From assembly GCA_025938055.1 (NCBI GenBank), contig JAICQC010000001.1:1-57682 (forward strand): a stretch of 57,682 nucleotides of DNA, written 5' to 3'. Of this stretch, positions 33,922 through 44,797 are shown piece by piece (position 1 is the stretch's first letter; the number at the start of each line of letters is the position of its first letter). The stretch is from Anaerolineales bacterium. Lineage in GTDB: Bacteria; Chloroflexota; Anaerolineae; Anaerolineales; Villigracilaceae. Below the pieces are notes generated by a model. The model saw nothing but the letters and a program-made list of their open reading frames with translations, made no database searches and was not told where the DNA came from. A program made the position numbers and the translations under genes.

Positions 33922-35049
33922 ATGCGAATTCTCCTTATCAACAGTGAATATCCGCCAATCGGCGGTGGGGCGGGGAATGCCAGCGCGCATATCGCGGACC
34001 AGCTGAAGGAGATGGGGCACGCCATCACGGTTGTGACTTCCCGTTTTGGCGGCCTCCCTCAAAAAGAGCAGAGCGAAAATATTAGCATTTATCGCGTGCC
34101 ATCCCTTCGCCGCAGGCAGGATCGCTCCACACCGTTGGAGCAGGTGTGTTTCATTCTCTCCGCCTCCTTCTGGACAGTGCGCATGGTCCCTCACTTCAAT
34201 CCGAACGCCACCCTTGCGTTTTTTGGTGTCCCTTCCGGGGTGGTTGCCTGGCTGATCAAAAAGCTGTATGGAATCCCTTATATCATTTCGCTGCGCGGCG
34301 GAGACGTGCCGGGATTTCGCCCGTATGACTTCCGCGTCTATCATAGGTTGATGGCTCCCTTTCTTCGAATCGTCTGGAAAAATGCCTCCACGCTGGTTGC
34401 CAACAGCAACGGGCTCCGTCAGCTTGCCAGTGCATTTGCCCCACACTTCGCGATACCGACGATTCCCAACGGGGTGGACTTAGACTCCTACAAGACAGCA
34501 GACCGCGACTGGTCAACTCCGCGCCTGCTCTCGGTGGGACGCCTCGTCCATCAAAAAGGTCTCGACCTTGCCATGCACGCCCTGGGAGGGTTGAAGGAAT
34601 TGAGTTGGGAATGGTGCATTGCCGGAGATGGCCCGCAGAGGGAGACATTGCAATCACTGGCAAACGAGCTTGGAATTGCGGACCGAGTCGAATTTCTTGG
34701 CTGGCAGTCACGTGAAGAGCTGCTGACATGTTACCGGCAGGCAAACATCTTCCTGTTCCCCTCTCGGCATGAGGGCATGCCGAATGCCATGCTCGAAGCC
34801 ATGGCAAGCGGGCTACCTGTCGTTGCCTCGTCTATTGCCGGCAACGAGGAACTCGTGATGGATGGGAAGACGGGCTGCCTCGTCACACCCGAAGATATCG
34901 AGGCGTTGCGCGATGCCCTGAAGACACTGCTGGCTGACGCTGCCCTCCGCCAGCAGATGGGAGCAGCCTCCCGCCGTCATGTGGAAGACAATTACAGCTG
35001 GCAGGCGACCGCGCAGCAATATGCACTTTTGTTGGAAAAGGTAAAATAA
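33922..35049 (+). CDS. GT4-family glycosyltransferase
   Basis: This 375-residue protein has an N-terminal LLINSEYPPIGGGAGNASAHI loop, SLRGGDVPGF in the acceptor domain, IPTIPNGVDLDSY, SVGRLVHQKGLDL, and donor-site SRHEGMPNAMLEAMASGLPV with both EX7E glutamates. GT-B fold, retaining. ATG 33922 is chosen; a TTG four codons earlier overlaps the preceding gene. Sugar unknown. Confidence 0.88.
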   Translation: MRILLINSEYPPIGGGAGNASAHIADQLKEMGHAITVVTSRFGGLPQKEQSENISIYRVPSLRRRQDRSTPLEQVCFILSASFWTVRMVPHFNPNATLAFFGVPSGVVAWLIKKLYGIPYIISLRGGDVPGFRPYDFRVYHRLMAPFLRIVWKNASTLVANSNGLRQLASAFAPHFAIPTIPNGVDLDSYKTADRDWSTPRLLSVGRLVHQKGLDLAMHALGGLKELSWEWCIAGDGPQRETLQSLANELGIADRVEFLGWQSREELLTCYRQANIFLFPSRHEGMPNAMLEAMASGLPVVASSIAGNEELVMDGKTGCLVTPEDIEALRDALKTLLADAALRQQMGAASRRHVEDNYSWQATAQQYALLLEKVK

Positions 35050-35054
35050 CGCCC

Positions 35055-36929
35055 ATGTGTGGTATCTGCGGAATCTCCTATTCGGATCACCAGACCCCTG
35101 AGAAAAGCACCCTCGAAGCCATGACCCGCGCCATTATCCACCGCGGACCAGACAGCGACGGTTTCCACGCGGAGGCAGGCGTCGGACTGGGCGTCAGGCG
35201 GCTCGCGATCATCGACGTCAAGGGCGGCGACCAGCCGATCCCGAATGAGGACGAGTCGCTGTGGATCGTCTTTAACGGTGAGTCGCACAACTTCCCGGAT
35301 CTATACGCGGACCTCGTCAAACGCGGTCATGAATTCCGCACGCGTAGCGATACCGAATGCATCCTGCACCTATACGAGGAATATGGCGATGATTGTGTGA
35401 ACCATCTGCGCGGGCAGGCTGCCTTTGCCCTGTGGGACCGTAAAAAGAAGAAGCTGCTGTTGGCTCGCGACCGCATGGGCAAAAAGCCGCTGTATTACAC
35501 CGTTCAGAACGACACACTTTATTTCGCTTCTGAGCTTAGCGCGTTATTCGCTGCGCTGCCGCACAAACCGGCGATCCATCTCGAAGCCATCGATCTTTAT
35601 CTTAGCCTGCAATACATTCCAGATCCACTCACGGCGTACGATGGAATTTATAAGCTCCCTCCGGCTCATCGTCTCGTCTGGCAAAACGGCAATGCAAAGA
35701 TCGAGCAATATTGGGATTTCACCTACCAGCCCAAGCACACCGCATCTGAAGACGAGCTAATCGAAGAGCTGCGTGTCTTGATCAAGGAATCCGTCAGGAT
35801 GCGCCTCATCTCCGAGGTTCCGCTGGGCGCGCATCTGAGCGGAGGCATCGACTCGAGTATCATCGTTGCCCTCATGGCGGAACTGAGCAACGCGGCAGTC
35901 AAAACGTTTTCGGTTGGCTTCGAAGAAGAGGCATTCTCCGAACTGGAATACGCGCGCGCCGTGGCGCGGCGATATTCCACCGATCATCACGAGTTCATTC
36001 TCAAGTATGGTGACATTCCATCCACGCTGGAAAAACTTACCTATCACTTCGGCGAGCCGTTTGCAGATTCGTCTGCCATTCCTCTTTATCATATCTCGAA
36101 GATGACACGCGAGCATGTGACCGTCGTGTTGAATGGGGACGGAGGCGATGAGGACTTCGCCGGTTACCAGCGCTACTGGCTGGACCCGCTCGCCAACACC
36201 TATCTGCGTGCGCCTCAATTCCTGACTCGCGAGCTGATTCCTTCCATGGCGCGCATCCTGCCAGACAACTCCGACCGGCCCGTTGGGCAAAGCCTGGTGA
36301 ACGGACTGAAGCGCCTGCATCAGCTGCCGGAGATCGATGCGCGCGCCAGCATCCTGCGCTGGGGTTCGTACTTCTCGCCGCGCCAGCGCGCCCAGCTTTG
36401 GAAGCGCGAATACGATTTCAAACCCGACAACGCGCAGAGACTGCTCGTGGAGCGTTTCGACGCAGCGGGTGGCTCCTTCCTCGACAAAACGCTGTACACA
36501 GATCTCCACACTTATTTGCCCGGCGACCTGCTCGTCAAAGCGGATCGCATGGCGATGGCGGCTTCCATCGAGCCGCGCTCGCCCTTCCTCGATCATAGCC
36601 TGGTGGAGTGGTCGGCGCGGCTGCCAGACCAGCTCAAGGTCCGCGGCAGGAGTGGGAAGTACCTGCTGAAGAAAGCCTTTGCGGACAAGCTTCCCGAAAA
36701 CGTCCGCAGGCACCGCAAGCAGGGATTCGGTATCCCGGTCGGCGCCTGGTTCCGCGGACCGTTGCACGGGTGGTCGAAGGAATTGCTTCTGGCGAACGGG
36801 TCTGCCCTGCACCAATGGTTTGATGGCAAAGCCATATTTTCCATGCTCGAGGAGCACCGCGCGCGACGTGTGGATCACGGCAAGCGCATCTACGCGCTGA
36901 CCATGCTGGCGTTATGGCTGAAAACGTAG
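35055..36929 (+). CDS. asnB: AsnB-type glutamine-dependent amidotransferase
   Basis: This 624-residue protein begins MCGICGIS, so Cys2 becomes the N-terminal nucleophile of the class II glutaminase domain (1-200), followed by an ATP-pyrophosphatase domain with the P-loop SGGIDSSII (about 262-270). Length fits AsnB. In glycan clusters such proteins often amidate uronic-acid residues rather than aspartate (WbpS/WlbG type). Here it is surrounded by glycosyltransferases and methyltransferases, and the cluster encodes a UDP-sugar dehydrogenase, so a uronamide role is a good inference. Overlaps the next gene by 16 nt. Confidence 0.9.
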   Translation: MCGICGISYSDHQTPEKSTLEAMTRAIIHRGPDSDGFHAEAGVGLGVRRLAIIDVKGGDQPIPNEDESLWIVFNGESHNFPDLYADLVKRGHEFRTRSDTECILHLYEEYGDDCVNHLRGQAAFALWDRKKKKLLLARDRMGKKPLYYTVQNDTLYFASELSALFAALPHKPAIHLEAIDLYLSLQYIPDPLTAYDGIYKLPPAHRLVWQNGNAKIEQYWDFTYQPKHTASEDELIEELRVLIKESVRMRLISEVPLGAHLSGGIDSSIIVALMAELSNAAVKTFSVGFEEEAFSELEYARAVARRYSTDHHEFILKYGDIPSTLEKLTYHFGEPFADSSAIPLYHISKMTREHVTVVLNGDGGDEDFAGYQRYWLDPLANTYLRAPQFLTRELIPSMARILPDNSDRPVGQSLVNGLKRLHQLPEIDARASILRWGSYFSPRQRAQLWKREYDFKPDNAQRLLVERFDAAGGSFLDKTLYTDLHTYLPGDLLVKADRMAMAASIEPRSPFLDHSLVEWSARLPDQLKVRGRSGKYLLKKAFADKLPENVRRHRKQGFGIPVGAWFRGPLHGWSKELLLANGSALHQWFDGKAIFSMLEEHRARRVDHGKRIYALTMLALWLKT

Positions 36930-37699
36930 CGATGTTCAAGTTTGGCGAAAATTGGGCTTCCTTTTCGCGCAATCTGGACGAAGCGCGGATCGAAGAAGCC
37001 ATGGAATCCCTCAGGAACCTGTTCGGTGAAAACGGAATGGAGGATAAATCGTTTCTGGATATCGGTTGTGGAAGCGGTTTGTTTTCCATCGCGGCGGCAC
37101 GGCTTGGAGCCCGCCCCGTTCTGGGCATAGATGCCGATCCGGTTTCTGTGGTGACATCGGAGAACAACGCCGTCCGCTGGGCAAAGAACTTTCCGGCAAC
37201 CTCCTTTCGTCAGCTTTCGGTTCTCGATATTGAGCAGATGAAGACGTTGGGCACATTTGAAATCGTTTATTCCTGGGGAGTGCTGCACCATACCGGTGAT
37301 ATGACAATGGCTCTGCACAACGCCGCGCAGAGGGTCGCCTCCCAGGGCATATTCATGATTGCCATCTACAACCGTCACTGGTCCTCTCTGCCGTGGAAAT
37401 TCATTAAGTGGCTATATAACCACGTCGGCAGTGTAGGGCAGAAGCTCCTGATATGGACCTTTGCACCGATCATTTTTTTTGCCAAATGGATCGTCACGCT
37501 TCGGAACCCGCTCAGGATGGAGCGTGGTATGGATTTCCTCCATAACATCATCGATTGGGTAGGCGGCTATCCCTATGAGTATGCCAGCATCCAGGAACTG
37601 ACAGTGACGCTGGAAAGTTTGGGGTTCGAAATTCTGAACGTCTTCCCTGCGAAAGTGCCGACTGGCTGCAATGAATTTGTCTGCAGGAAAAAGAGTTAA
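36914..37699 (+). CDS. Class I SAM-dependent methyltransferase
   Basis: This 261-residue protein has the motif [16 protein letters not shown], post-[10 protein letters not shown] and a motif [12 protein letters not shown] typical of class I methyltransferases. A hydrophobic stretch near 170-190 may touch the membrane. ATG 36914 overlaps the asnB stop; ATG 36932 (MFKFGENW) is equally reasonable. Probably modifies a sugar or lipid carrier; the target is unknown. Confidence 0.85.
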   Translation: MAENVAMFKFGENWASFSRNLDEARIEEAMESLRNLFGENGMEDKSFLDIGCGSGLFSIAAARLGARPVLGIDADPVSVVTSENNAVRWAKNFPATSFRQLSVLDIEQMKTLGTFEIVYSWGVLHHTGDMTMALHNAAQRVASQGIFMIAIYNRHWSSLPWKFIKWLYNHVGSVGQKLLIWTFAPIIFFAKWIVTLRNPLRMERGMDFLHNIIDWVGGYPYEYASIQELTVTLESLGFEILNVFPAKVPTGCNEFVCRKKS

Positions 37700-37705
37700 T
37701 CGATT

Positions 37706-38431
37706 ATGGAGTTCACCTCACAGTTTTACGATGAAGGCTGGGATAGCGGATGGGACGATATGAAAATATATGGTCCCACCGCGCGGCATACCCGCAGGTT
37801 TATCTTCAGACTTTTGCAGGGAATTTCCTTTAATACCATGCTGGATGCCGGCTGCGGGACGGGCGTTCTGCTGCAAAAAATCCATGAGAAGTACCCCCAT
37901 GTAAAATTGACAGGCTCTGAATATTCCGGCCAGGGACTCGAATTCGCGCGTAAACGTCTGCCGGAGTCGGAATTCATAATAATGGACCTGAGTAAACAGT
38001 CGCTTGACAGGAAATTCGACTTAATTACGTGTATTGATGTCCTGGAACATATCCCGGATGATAGGGCTGCTCTCAGAAATCTTTTTCAGATGAGCACAGG
38101 GTATATCCTTCTCTCGGTGCCGCTGGGTCCGTTGTTTAAAGCGGAGGCGGAACGTTTGGGACATGTACATGGCTATAGCCGCGAGGAGTTCGAAACAAAG
38201 ATTCATGAAGCAGGCTTTAGAGTTATTAAAGCGATTCAATGGGGATTCCCGTTTTACAATGTACACCGGCGCCTTGCAAACCGCATGCCTCAGCAGGCTA
38301 CTCAGGGCCGCTACAACACACGCAAGAAACTCATCTCAAGTTTGCTCTATGCTGTGTTTCATTTGAATGTTGCACCCGGTGGGGAGCGGTACTATGTTTT
38401 ATGTCGCAGGCCGGAAAGTGTTCGCGAATAA
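37706..38431 (+). CDS. Class I SAM-dependent methyltransferase
   Basis: This 241-residue protein has MLDAGCGTGVLL (motif I), GSEYSGQGLEFAR (post-I) and ITCIDVLEHIPDD (acidic/VLEH motif). It starts six nt after the preceding methyltransferase gene. The C-terminus is divergent. Target unknown; a role in capping or decorating the glycan is plausible. Confidence 0.85.
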   Translation: MEFTSQFYDEGWDSGWDDMKIYGPTARHTRRFIFRLLQGISFNTMLDAGCGTGVLLQKIHEKYPHVKLTGSEYSGQGLEFARKRLPESEFIIMDLSKQSLDRKFDLITCIDVLEHIPDDRAALRNLFQMSTGYILLSVPLGPLFKAEAERLGHVHGYSREEFETKIHEAGFRVIKAIQWGFPFYNVHRRLANRMPQQATQGRYNTRKKLISSLLYAVFHLNVAPGGERYYVLCRRPESVRE

Positions 38432-38482
38432 CGGAATGGGAAGTCAATCACACACATTGAAATTCTCCATGGAAGGATAAAT

Positions 38483-39598
38483 ATGCCTCAGAAGAAAACA
38501 ATTCTTGTCACAGGTGGATGTGGTTTTATTGGCACCAATTTGGTGCGATTGCTCCTGGAGAGCGGTCAGTACCGCGTAATCAATCTGGATGCACTTACGT
38601 ATGCTGCCAACTCGCTCTCCCTGGCAGACCTGGAAGGCAACCCTGATTACGAGTTCGTGCAGGGAAATATCACAGACCGCCAGTTGGTTGTTTCCCTGTT
38701 CGAGAAGCATCAACCTTCAGGCGTCTTTCATCTTGCGGCCGAATCCCATGTAGACCGTTCCATTGTGAGCGCCGATGACTTTGTGCAAACAAATGTAGTC
38801 GGCACCTATACTTTATTGGAAGCTGCACGTTCCTACTGGAGCGCGTTACCCGATGGACTAAAAAAAGACTTTCGCTTTCTGCACGTTTCCACGGATGAGG
38901 TGTTCGGCTCGCTGGGTGAGGAGGGACATTTCACAGAGGAGACGCCTTACGCGCCTAACTCGCCTTACTCCGCGTCCAAAGCTGCGAGCGATCATTTTGT
39001 GCGTGCTTTTCACCATACGTATGGGTTGCCGACGGTCATAACCAATTGCTCCAACAACTACGGTCCGTACCAGTTCCCGGAAAAGGTCATTCCGCTGATG
39101 ATTTTGAATGCGCTCTCCGGCAAGCCTCTGCCCGTGTATGGAGATGGATCAAATGTGCGCGACTGGATCTACGTGGAGGATCACTGCAAAGCCGTGAAAC
39201 TGGTTTTTGAAAAAGGAAAACCGGGTGACGTCTATGCAGTGGGTGCAGACAATGAGCAAAAGAATATTCACCTGGTGAATCAAATTTGCAGTATTCTTGA
39301 TGATATTGCGCCGCCTGTAGAAATCCCACAATTGCGTGAACACGGTCTCAAGAGTTATTCTGAATTGATCAACTTTGTTCAGGATCGCCCGGGGCACGAC
39401 CATCGTTATGCCATCGATTCAGCCAAGATCACCCGGGAGTTGGGCTGGAAGCCTGAGACCGGGTTTGAGGCTGGCTTACGTCAGACGGTCGAATGGTACC
39501 TGTCCAATCCACAATGGGTGGACCAGGCGAGCGGCGGTTCGTATGGAGAATGGGTCGAGAAAAATTACGCCTGGCGCGCGAAGAAGGAGGCAAAATGA
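38483..39598 (+). CDS. rfbB: dTDP-glucose 4,6-dehydratase
   Basis: This 371-residue extended SDR has [75 protein letters not shown] and [13 protein letters not shown], the full RfbB signature. It turns dTDP-glucose into dTDP-4-keto-6-deoxyglucose. The C-terminal 25 residues ([18 protein letters not shown]) are also RfbB-like. GGAAGGATAAAT precedes the ATG. The rfbA gene follows with an ATGA overlap; rfbC and rfbD are absent from the window. Confidence 0.95.
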   Translation: MPQKKTILVTGGCGFIGTNLVRLLLESGQYRVINLDALTYAANSLSLADLEGNPDYEFVQGNITDRQLVVSLFEKHQPSGVFHLAAESHVDRSIVSADDFVQTNVVGTYTLLEAARSYWSALPDGLKKDFRFLHVSTDEVFGSLGEEGHFTEETPYAPNSPYSASKAASDHFVRAFHHTYGLPTVITNCSNNYGPYQFPEKVIPLMILNALSGKPLPVYGDGSNVRDWIYVEDHCKAVKLVFEKGKPGDVYAVGADNEQKNIHLVNQICSILDDIAPPVEIPQLREHGLKSYSELINFVQDRPGHDHRYAIDSAKITRELGWKPETGFEAGLRQTVEWYLSNPQWVDQASGGSYGEWVEKNYAWRAKKEAK

Positions 39599-40464
39599 AA
39601 GGAATTATTCTGGCGGGTGGAAAAGGCACGCGCCTGTATCCACTGACGATTGCCACCAGTAAACAAATGCTGCCGGTCTATGACAAGCCGATGGTGTATT
39701 ATCCGCTCTCTATGCTCATGCTGGCGGGCATCCGCGAGATTTTGATCATCAGCACGCCGGAGGCGTTGCCCGGTTTCAGACAGCTTCTCAAGGATGGCTC
39801 CCAGTGGGGGCTGAAATTCGAATACGCTGAGCAGGCGGAGCCGCGCGGGCTGGCAGATGCTTTCCTGGTAGGACGCGAATTTCTTGGAGACAGCCCGGTC
39901 TGTCTGATCCTGGGTGACAACATTTTATATGGTGAAGGGATCATTTCTTTGCTGCAGGGCTGTGCCTCTCTGCAGGAAGGCGCGATCATTTTTGGATACA
40001 AGGTTAACGATCCGCAGCGCTATGGGGTTGTGGAATTTGATTCCGAAGGCAAGGTGTTAAGCCTGGAGGAAAAACCTGCCCATCCTAAATCCAGCTATGC
40101 GGTGCCGGGAATCTATTTCTATGATAACCAGGTGGTAAAGATTGCCGAAAACCTCAAACCTTCCCCACGGGGTGAGATCGAGATTACCGACCTGAACCGG
40201 GTCTATCTGGAAATGGGCTGCCTGAAGGCAAAAGTGTTCGGTCGCGGCGTCGCCTGGCTGGATGCAGGCACGCATGAGTCCCTGCTTCACGCCGCTTCGT
40301 TCATTCAGACCATCCAGGAAAGGCAAGGATTAATGATCTCATGCCCTGAAGAGATTGCATTTCAAATGGGCTATATCTCGAAAGAGCAGCTGTATGAGCT
40401 GGGCAAGGAACTTTCCGGGAACTCGTATGGGGAATATGTGCTGGCGCTGGCAGACCAGGCTTGA
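39595..40464 (+). CDS. rfbA: Glucose-1-phosphate thymidylyltransferase
   Basis: This 289-residue protein has [35 protein letters not shown] sequence, [24 protein letters not shown] and [13 protein letters not shown], diagnostic of RmlA. It makes dTDP-glucose for RfbB. ATG 39595 overlaps the rfbB stop (ATGA); an earlier in-frame start at 39493 lies inside rfbB and is unlikely. Confidence 0.95.
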   Translation: MKGIILAGGKGTRLYPLTIATSKQMLPVYDKPMVYYPLSMLMLAGIREILIISTPEALPGFRQLLKDGSQWGLKFEYAEQAEPRGLADAFLVGREFLGDSPVCLILGDNILYGEGIISLLQGCASLQEGAIIFGYKVNDPQRYGVVEFDSEGKVLSLEEKPAHPKSSYAVPGIYFYDNQVVKIAENLKPSPRGEIEITDLNRVYLEMGCLKAKVFGRGVAWLDAGTHESLLHAASFIQTIQERQGLMISCPEEIAFQMGYISKEQLYELGKELSGNSYGEYVLALADQA

Positions 40465-40593
40465 CAGCGTCAGACGGCATCATGAACAAACAACTGGAGC
40501 TTTGATTTCAACTTTCCACAGGAGGTTTCTTGTAGAGAGTATGTATCCGGCACATTGACGTCTCCAAGGTTGGCTGTATTTGGCAAACAAAAC

Positions 40594-41607
40594 ATGACAT
40601 TCATCACAGCATCCAGGAACCGCAATTCCTTCGCCTGGAACCTTCTGAAAATAATACTGGCGCTTGGATTGGTTTTCTTTGTATTTTCAAAGACCAATCT
40701 GGCTGATCTGGTATCGACGCTTCAGAATGGGTCCATCGTTTGGATGGTCATTTCTGGAGCGCTTTTCCTCTCGCTTACTTTGGTGAAGGCACTCCAGTAC
40801 CATGCCCTGATGAGCAATGAACTGACCTATGCCCAGGTGTTAAACGTGGTCGTCTGGCAAAATGCGGTTTCGAACTTCTTTCTCGCAGGCGCGGGGATCC
40901 TCACATACATCACGACGACACGGGTGGATCATGATGTTAAGATCAGTCGTTCAGTACTTATTTTTCTTATGACAAAGGCGGGAGACCTGGTTGCCATCTG
41001 GCTTGCACTCGTCATCTCATGCAGCCTGGTCTGGTCCCAAATAAGCGTGCTGCAAATCCCGGTATTTGTCCTGGTCGCGAGCATCGGTGTTGTACTCGCT
41101 TGTTTCTTTCTCACAATATTATTTCGCCGGAAATTTGTTTTGACGCTCAGCGGCACACTGGACAAGATCGGAATATCTAAAATCAAGCTGGTCGAAAAAG
41201 GCATCTCCTATTTACAGAGCTTGGCTGAGATTAAAAGATCAAAACTTCTAAGCTTGTTCGGCAGATTGCTTCTATACTCTTTCATCTATCTTGCAATTAC
41301 CGTGCTCTGGATGTACGCAAACCTGGCGATTTTTCATTTGTTGCCAGATATGTCCGCGGTCACATTTGTTACAGTTCTGATACAGCTGGTGTCTTATTTT
41401 CCAGTATCCGTGTTTGGTGGTTTGGGTATTACGGAGACGAGTTCCCTGTACTTTTGGAGCTTTTTCGATGTTTCCGAAGATATTCTGGCTCCTGCTTTGA
41501 TCGGTATCCGGGTCGTCTTTTATCTGTTCAATCTCATTCCATTGATATACTTGCCAGCATATTCCCTATGGATCAAGCCAAAAGAACAAGCAAAACATGG
41601 ACAATAA
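40594..41607 (+). CDS. Flippase-like membrane protein (UPF0104/LPG synthase TM family)
   Basis: This 337-residue protein has eight or so membrane segments, family features VKALQYHALMSNELTYAQ and the C-terminal FPVSVFGGLGITETS. It belongs to the same broad family as 12376-13320, but the two are weakly similar. It may move a lipid-linked intermediate. The gene is visibly AT-rich relative to rfbAB. The ATG at 40594 is chosen; TTG 40555 is the other option. Overlaps the following gene by 11 nt. Confidence 0.72.
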   Translation: MTFITASRNRNSFAWNLLKIILALGLVFFVFSKTNLADLVSTLQNGSIVWMVISGALFLSLTLVKALQYHALMSNELTYAQVLNVVVWQNAVSNFFLAGAGILTYITTTRVDHDVKISRSVLIFLMTKAGDLVAIWLALVISCSLVWSQISVLQIPVFVLVASIGVVLACFFLTILFRRKFVLTLSGTLDKIGISKIKLVEKGISYLQSLAEIKRSKLLSLFGRLLLYSFIYLAITVLWMYANLAIFHLLPDMSAVTFVTVLIQLVSYFPVSVFGGLGITETSSLYFWSFFDVSEDILAPALIGIRVVFYLFNLIPLIYLPAYSLWIKPKEQAKHGQ

Positions 41608-43945
41608 GAACCACGGCATCCTGATGACTCTCGCTTTGGCGGGGATGGCGATCGGGATATGGTCTGAGGTTTCATCGTTTTTGATGGTGGAACAAAACTG
41701 GGCAAGGCTGCTTTCTCCTTCCGGAACGCTTTCCATCAGCCTCTATTTTCTCCTGTTGCTTTCAGGTTTATATTCCCTGTTAATGGGTTCGTGGCGGGTA
41801 GAGATTCTCAATCGCTGGACACTTAAGTGGAAGGTATCATCTGCTGTCCGCTGGCTGGTTGTTACCTTTCTCCTGCTGGTCTTTGCGTACATTTATCTTT
41901 ACTCGGTCTGGCAGACCGTTCTCGCACAGCCTTGGATTCAGGTACTGTTCGCGATGGGCTTTGCCCAGATGCTGTTGCTCATCCTTGCGCCGCAGCGAGA
42001 GCAGCGATTTGGCTGGAGCGAGCTTGCCCTGACCCTCGGGCTTTTTCTTTACCCGCGCGTGGTCCATGAGACACGCGCACTCTTTGCGGATGCAACTATT
42101 TACAGGGCTGCGACAGTTGCGGGGTTTGCAGCCATCCTGGCGCTGAATTTTGTTTTGTATTCAAGTTACGGCGCTAAACTGCGTTCACGGCCGCTCTCAT
42201 GGCGGGAAAGATTAGGACCGATCCGCGTTGCCATCCTCATCCTGCTCTGCCTGACACCCATCCTTCACCGTTACCTAGTTGACCCCGAAATCTACGTTCG
42301 CTATGATGACATCCGGTTCCTGGTGTTAATGATGGCGGTCTGGCTTGTTGCTTATCTTGGCTCAACGGGATCAGATCAGCTTGTCTCGCGCGCAACGCTG
42401 GGATTAAGTCTGGGAGTGCTGATTTTCGTCTCCTTCCTGGCGCGTTCATCTCTCTTAATCGTTGATTACCCTTTTTCGCTTTCATGGTCCGAAGGTAACC
42501 GTTTCTACGACTACTCACTCGTCTTTGGACAGTCCCTTTACAACTATACAGGTCACATTGTCAACCCGTACAGTTCTCCGGGTCGCTACGGGTTGTGGGG
42601 CGTTTTATTTCTCTGGCAGGGTCTGCCGATCTGGATTCACCGTCTGTGGAATTTGGTCCTGCTCACTGTGCCGGTCCTGATCTTTTCCACAGTTCTTACG
42701 CGGAAATTAACACCTCCTGTTTTACGATACGGGACTCTGATATGGATCACGCTTTTCCTAACGGTGCTTGCTCCGCTTCATCCTCCCTTTGTAGTCGCCT
42801 CCGCTATCGCGGTTTTATTTGCCTTTGACGAGCCTCTTGTCAGACGCGGAGTTGCGCTGGCACTCGCCAGCCTGTACGCGGGGTTAAGCCGCTGGACGTG
42901 GGCATTTGCCCCGGCGGCAATCGGCGTGCTCATAGATCTGATCTTATATTATCCAAAACGGACAGGTTCTGTAGGCCATAGGCTTGTACCCACTATCCTG
43001 CTTGCCGGTTGTAGCCTGCTGGCGGGTCTGCTTCCTAGTGTTGGTTCTTACGTGTCCATGGTACAGGGCGAATCATTAACTTCGAGCCAGCCTTTGCTCT
43101 GGTACCGTCTTCTTCCGAACGATACTCTGGGTCCGGGCGTGTTCTTTTTGGTCTTGAGATATACACTGCCTCTGATAATTATTCTGGTATGGTGGCTGAT
43201 CTCGCGCCGCTGGCAACTGGATTGGATCCAGAAGACAGCCATACTGGGCGCGCTGATCGGGTTCTTTGCCGTTGGACTGGTGATCAGTACAAAGATCGGT
43301 GGCGGCGGCGATTTGCATAACCTGGATATGTATCTGGTCACGTTGCTTGTGGTCATTGTGCTGGGGCTGATGTCGGTGGATGTGAATTCTTTCCAGATAA
43401 ACAGGTCTGCCTGGGTAGCTGCACTGTCTTTGTATTTGGTCTTTTGGGTCGTCTATCCGTTCACCCCGCTCCATCGAAGTTCTAATTTTCACCCGTTGCT
43501 GGAACTGCCAAATGACAACAGGGTGGCTGAGGCATTTTCAGTAGTGCGGGATGAAGTGACAAAATATACGGGTGCGGGAGAAGTGCTGTTCATGGATCAC
43601 AGACAACTGCTTACGTTTCAGCATATTCCACCTGTTCCCTTTATACCCGAGTATGAAAAGAAATATATGATGGATCAAGCCATGGCGAACAATGCCAGCT
43701 ACTTCGAAACCTATTACCAAGACCTAGCCGAAAAACGGTTTGCCCTCATCGTCACAGAGCCGCTCAAAACGAAGCGCCGGGAAGAGCTGGGTGGTCCCTT
43801 TTCGGAGGAGAACGATGCCTGGGTGCTGTGGGTCTCTAACCCGACCCTGTGTTTTTATGAGCCGCTCTATGTTTCGACCGATGTTAATATAGAATTGCTG
43901 GTTCCCAGACAAAACCCCGCTGGGTGCGAACAGTATTTGGACTAA
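41597..43945 (+). CDS. Very large membrane protein, GT-C-like candidate (family B)
   Basis: This 782-residue protein has 14 or more hydrophobic segments. A conserved outside-loop motif SLSWSEGNRFYDYSLVFG near the centre holds an acidic residue expected of a GT-C enzyme, followed by IHRLWN. The soluble C-terminus (about 660-782) contains FMDHRQLLTFQHIPPVPFIP and ends with cysteines. It is a paralogue of 46795-48777: AMGWSETSRFYYPSLFLS, FHRFWQ, LVPEYERED, RFALIVVDPL and VPQEGARQCP match in order. No named family could be assigned. Confidence 0.65.
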   Translation: MDNKNHGILMTLALAGMAIGIWSEVSSFLMVEQNWARLLSPSGTLSISLYFLLLLSGLYSLLMGSWRVEILNRWTLKWKVSSAVRWLVVTFLLLVFAYIYLYSVWQTVLAQPWIQVLFAMGFAQMLLLILAPQREQRFGWSELALTLGLFLYPRVVHETRALFADATIYRAATVAGFAAILALNFVLYSSYGAKLRSRPLSWRERLGPIRVAILILLCLTPILHRYLVDPEIYVRYDDIRFLVLMMAVWLVAYLGSTGSDQLVSRATLGLSLGVLIFVSFLARSSLLIVDYPFSLSWSEGNRFYDYSLVFGQSLYNYTGHIVNPYSSPGRYGLWGVLFLWQGLPIWIHRLWNLVLLTVPVLIFSTVLTRKLTPPVLRYGTLIWITLFLTVLAPLHPPFVVASAIAVLFAFDEPLVRRGVALALASLYAGLSRWTWAFAPAAIGVLIDLILYYPKRTGSVGHRLVPTILLAGCSLLAGLLPSVGSYVSMVQGESLTSSQPLLWYRLLPNDTLGPGVFFLVLRYTLPLIIILVWWLISRRWQLDWIQKTAILGALIGFFAVGLVISTKIGGGGDLHNLDMYLVTLLVVIVLGLMSVDVNSFQINRSAWVAALSLYLVFWVVYPFTPLHRSSNFHPLLELPNDNRVAEAFSVVRDEVTKYTGAGEVLFMDHRQLLTFQHIPPVPFIPEYEKKYMMDQAMANNASYFETYYQDLAEKRFALIVTEPLKTKRREELGGPFSEENDAWVLWVSNPTLCFYEPLYVSTDVNIELLVPRQNPAGCEQYLD

Positions 43946-43958
43946 TCTTTCTGGAGAA

Positions 43959-44792
43959 GTGATTTTGAACCTGCCTTACCTGATCCCGCGCCTGATCCGT
44001 CATTTCCTGCCCGAAAAACTGGTGCGGACGTTGCTGCTGCGTAACATCGTCATTCAGTCTGGACTGGAGACAAACAACCCGTTCGCAGCGATTCAGCGTT
44101 ATGCCGATGTGCTCTCAAAACACGACCTATCCTTTCAGGGAAAGCGCGTCCTGGTCTTTGGTTACGGCGGGAGATTTGATATCGGCTTCGGGATTTTAAA
44201 GGAAGGCGCGTCGCATGTCATCCTTTGCGATAAATATGCTCCCTCAGATGAGCATCACAATCGTCGCATGTTTGGCGCGGAAGAAAAATATTTTGCCATG
44301 GAGAAAAAGGGACTTCGCCCCCGCTCCGAATGGATGACGTTGTTGGAGGCAGATATTCGGGATGTTCAGGAATCCGGCACACTCGAACCCGTTGATATCG
44401 TCATCAGCAGCTCGGTCTATGAGCATCTGGAGGACGTGGAAGGCATCACCCGCGCGCTGGCAGGTTTGACGAAGCCCGATGGCATCCAGGTCCACTATGT
44501 AGATTTGCGCGATCATTTCTTCAAATATCCCTTTGAGATGCTGCGCTTTTCTGAGAGCACCTGGCGTCGGTGGCTGAACCCTTCCAGTAATCACAACCGC
44601 TATCGTGTATGGGACTATCGCAGAGTCTTTGAGTCCTGTTTTGAATATGTGCAAATCGAAATTTTGTCTCGTGAAGAAGATGCATTTCGTAACGTAATGC
44701 CTCACCTGCGTCCTGAATTTGTTAGCGGCGACATCCATGAAGATGCTGTCGGGGTGATTCTGGTGGTTGCTTTGAAACCATTGATGAGCTAG
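43959..44792 (+). CDS. Methyltransferase-like protein
   Basis: This 277-residue protein has a Rossmann-like motif VLVFGYGGRFDIGFG (motif I, with an unusual sequence), CDKYAPSDEHHN and SSSVYEHLEDVEGI, then an SAM-dependent methyltransferase C-terminal. The start at 43959 is GTG; the in-frame TTG at 43965 has GGAG eight nt upstream and may be the true start. It lies between two large membrane protein genes in the same orientation. Confidence 0.75.
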   Translation: MILNLPYLIPRLIRHFLPEKLVRTLLLRNIVIQSGLETNNPFAAIQRYADVLSKHDLSFQGKRVLVFGYGGRFDIGFGILKEGASHVILCDKYAPSDEHHNRRMFGAEEKYFAMEKKGLRPRSEWMTLLEADIRDVQESGTLEPVDIVISSSVYEHLEDVEGITRALAGLTKPDGIQVHYVDLRDHFFKYPFEMLRFSESTWRRWLNPSSNHNRYRVWDYRRVFESCFEYVQIEILSREEDAFRNVMPHLRPEFVSGDIHEDAVGVILVVALKPLMS

Positions 44793-44797
44793 GAACC

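Noticed and set aside
35757..36878. A 373-residue minus-strand frame
   Set aside because: Antisense to asnB, which has complete motifs on the plus strand; no ribosome-binding site or conserved motif.
40462..40490. TTGACA after rfbA as a possible promoter
   Set aside because: No acceptable -10 box lies 15-19 nt downstream.
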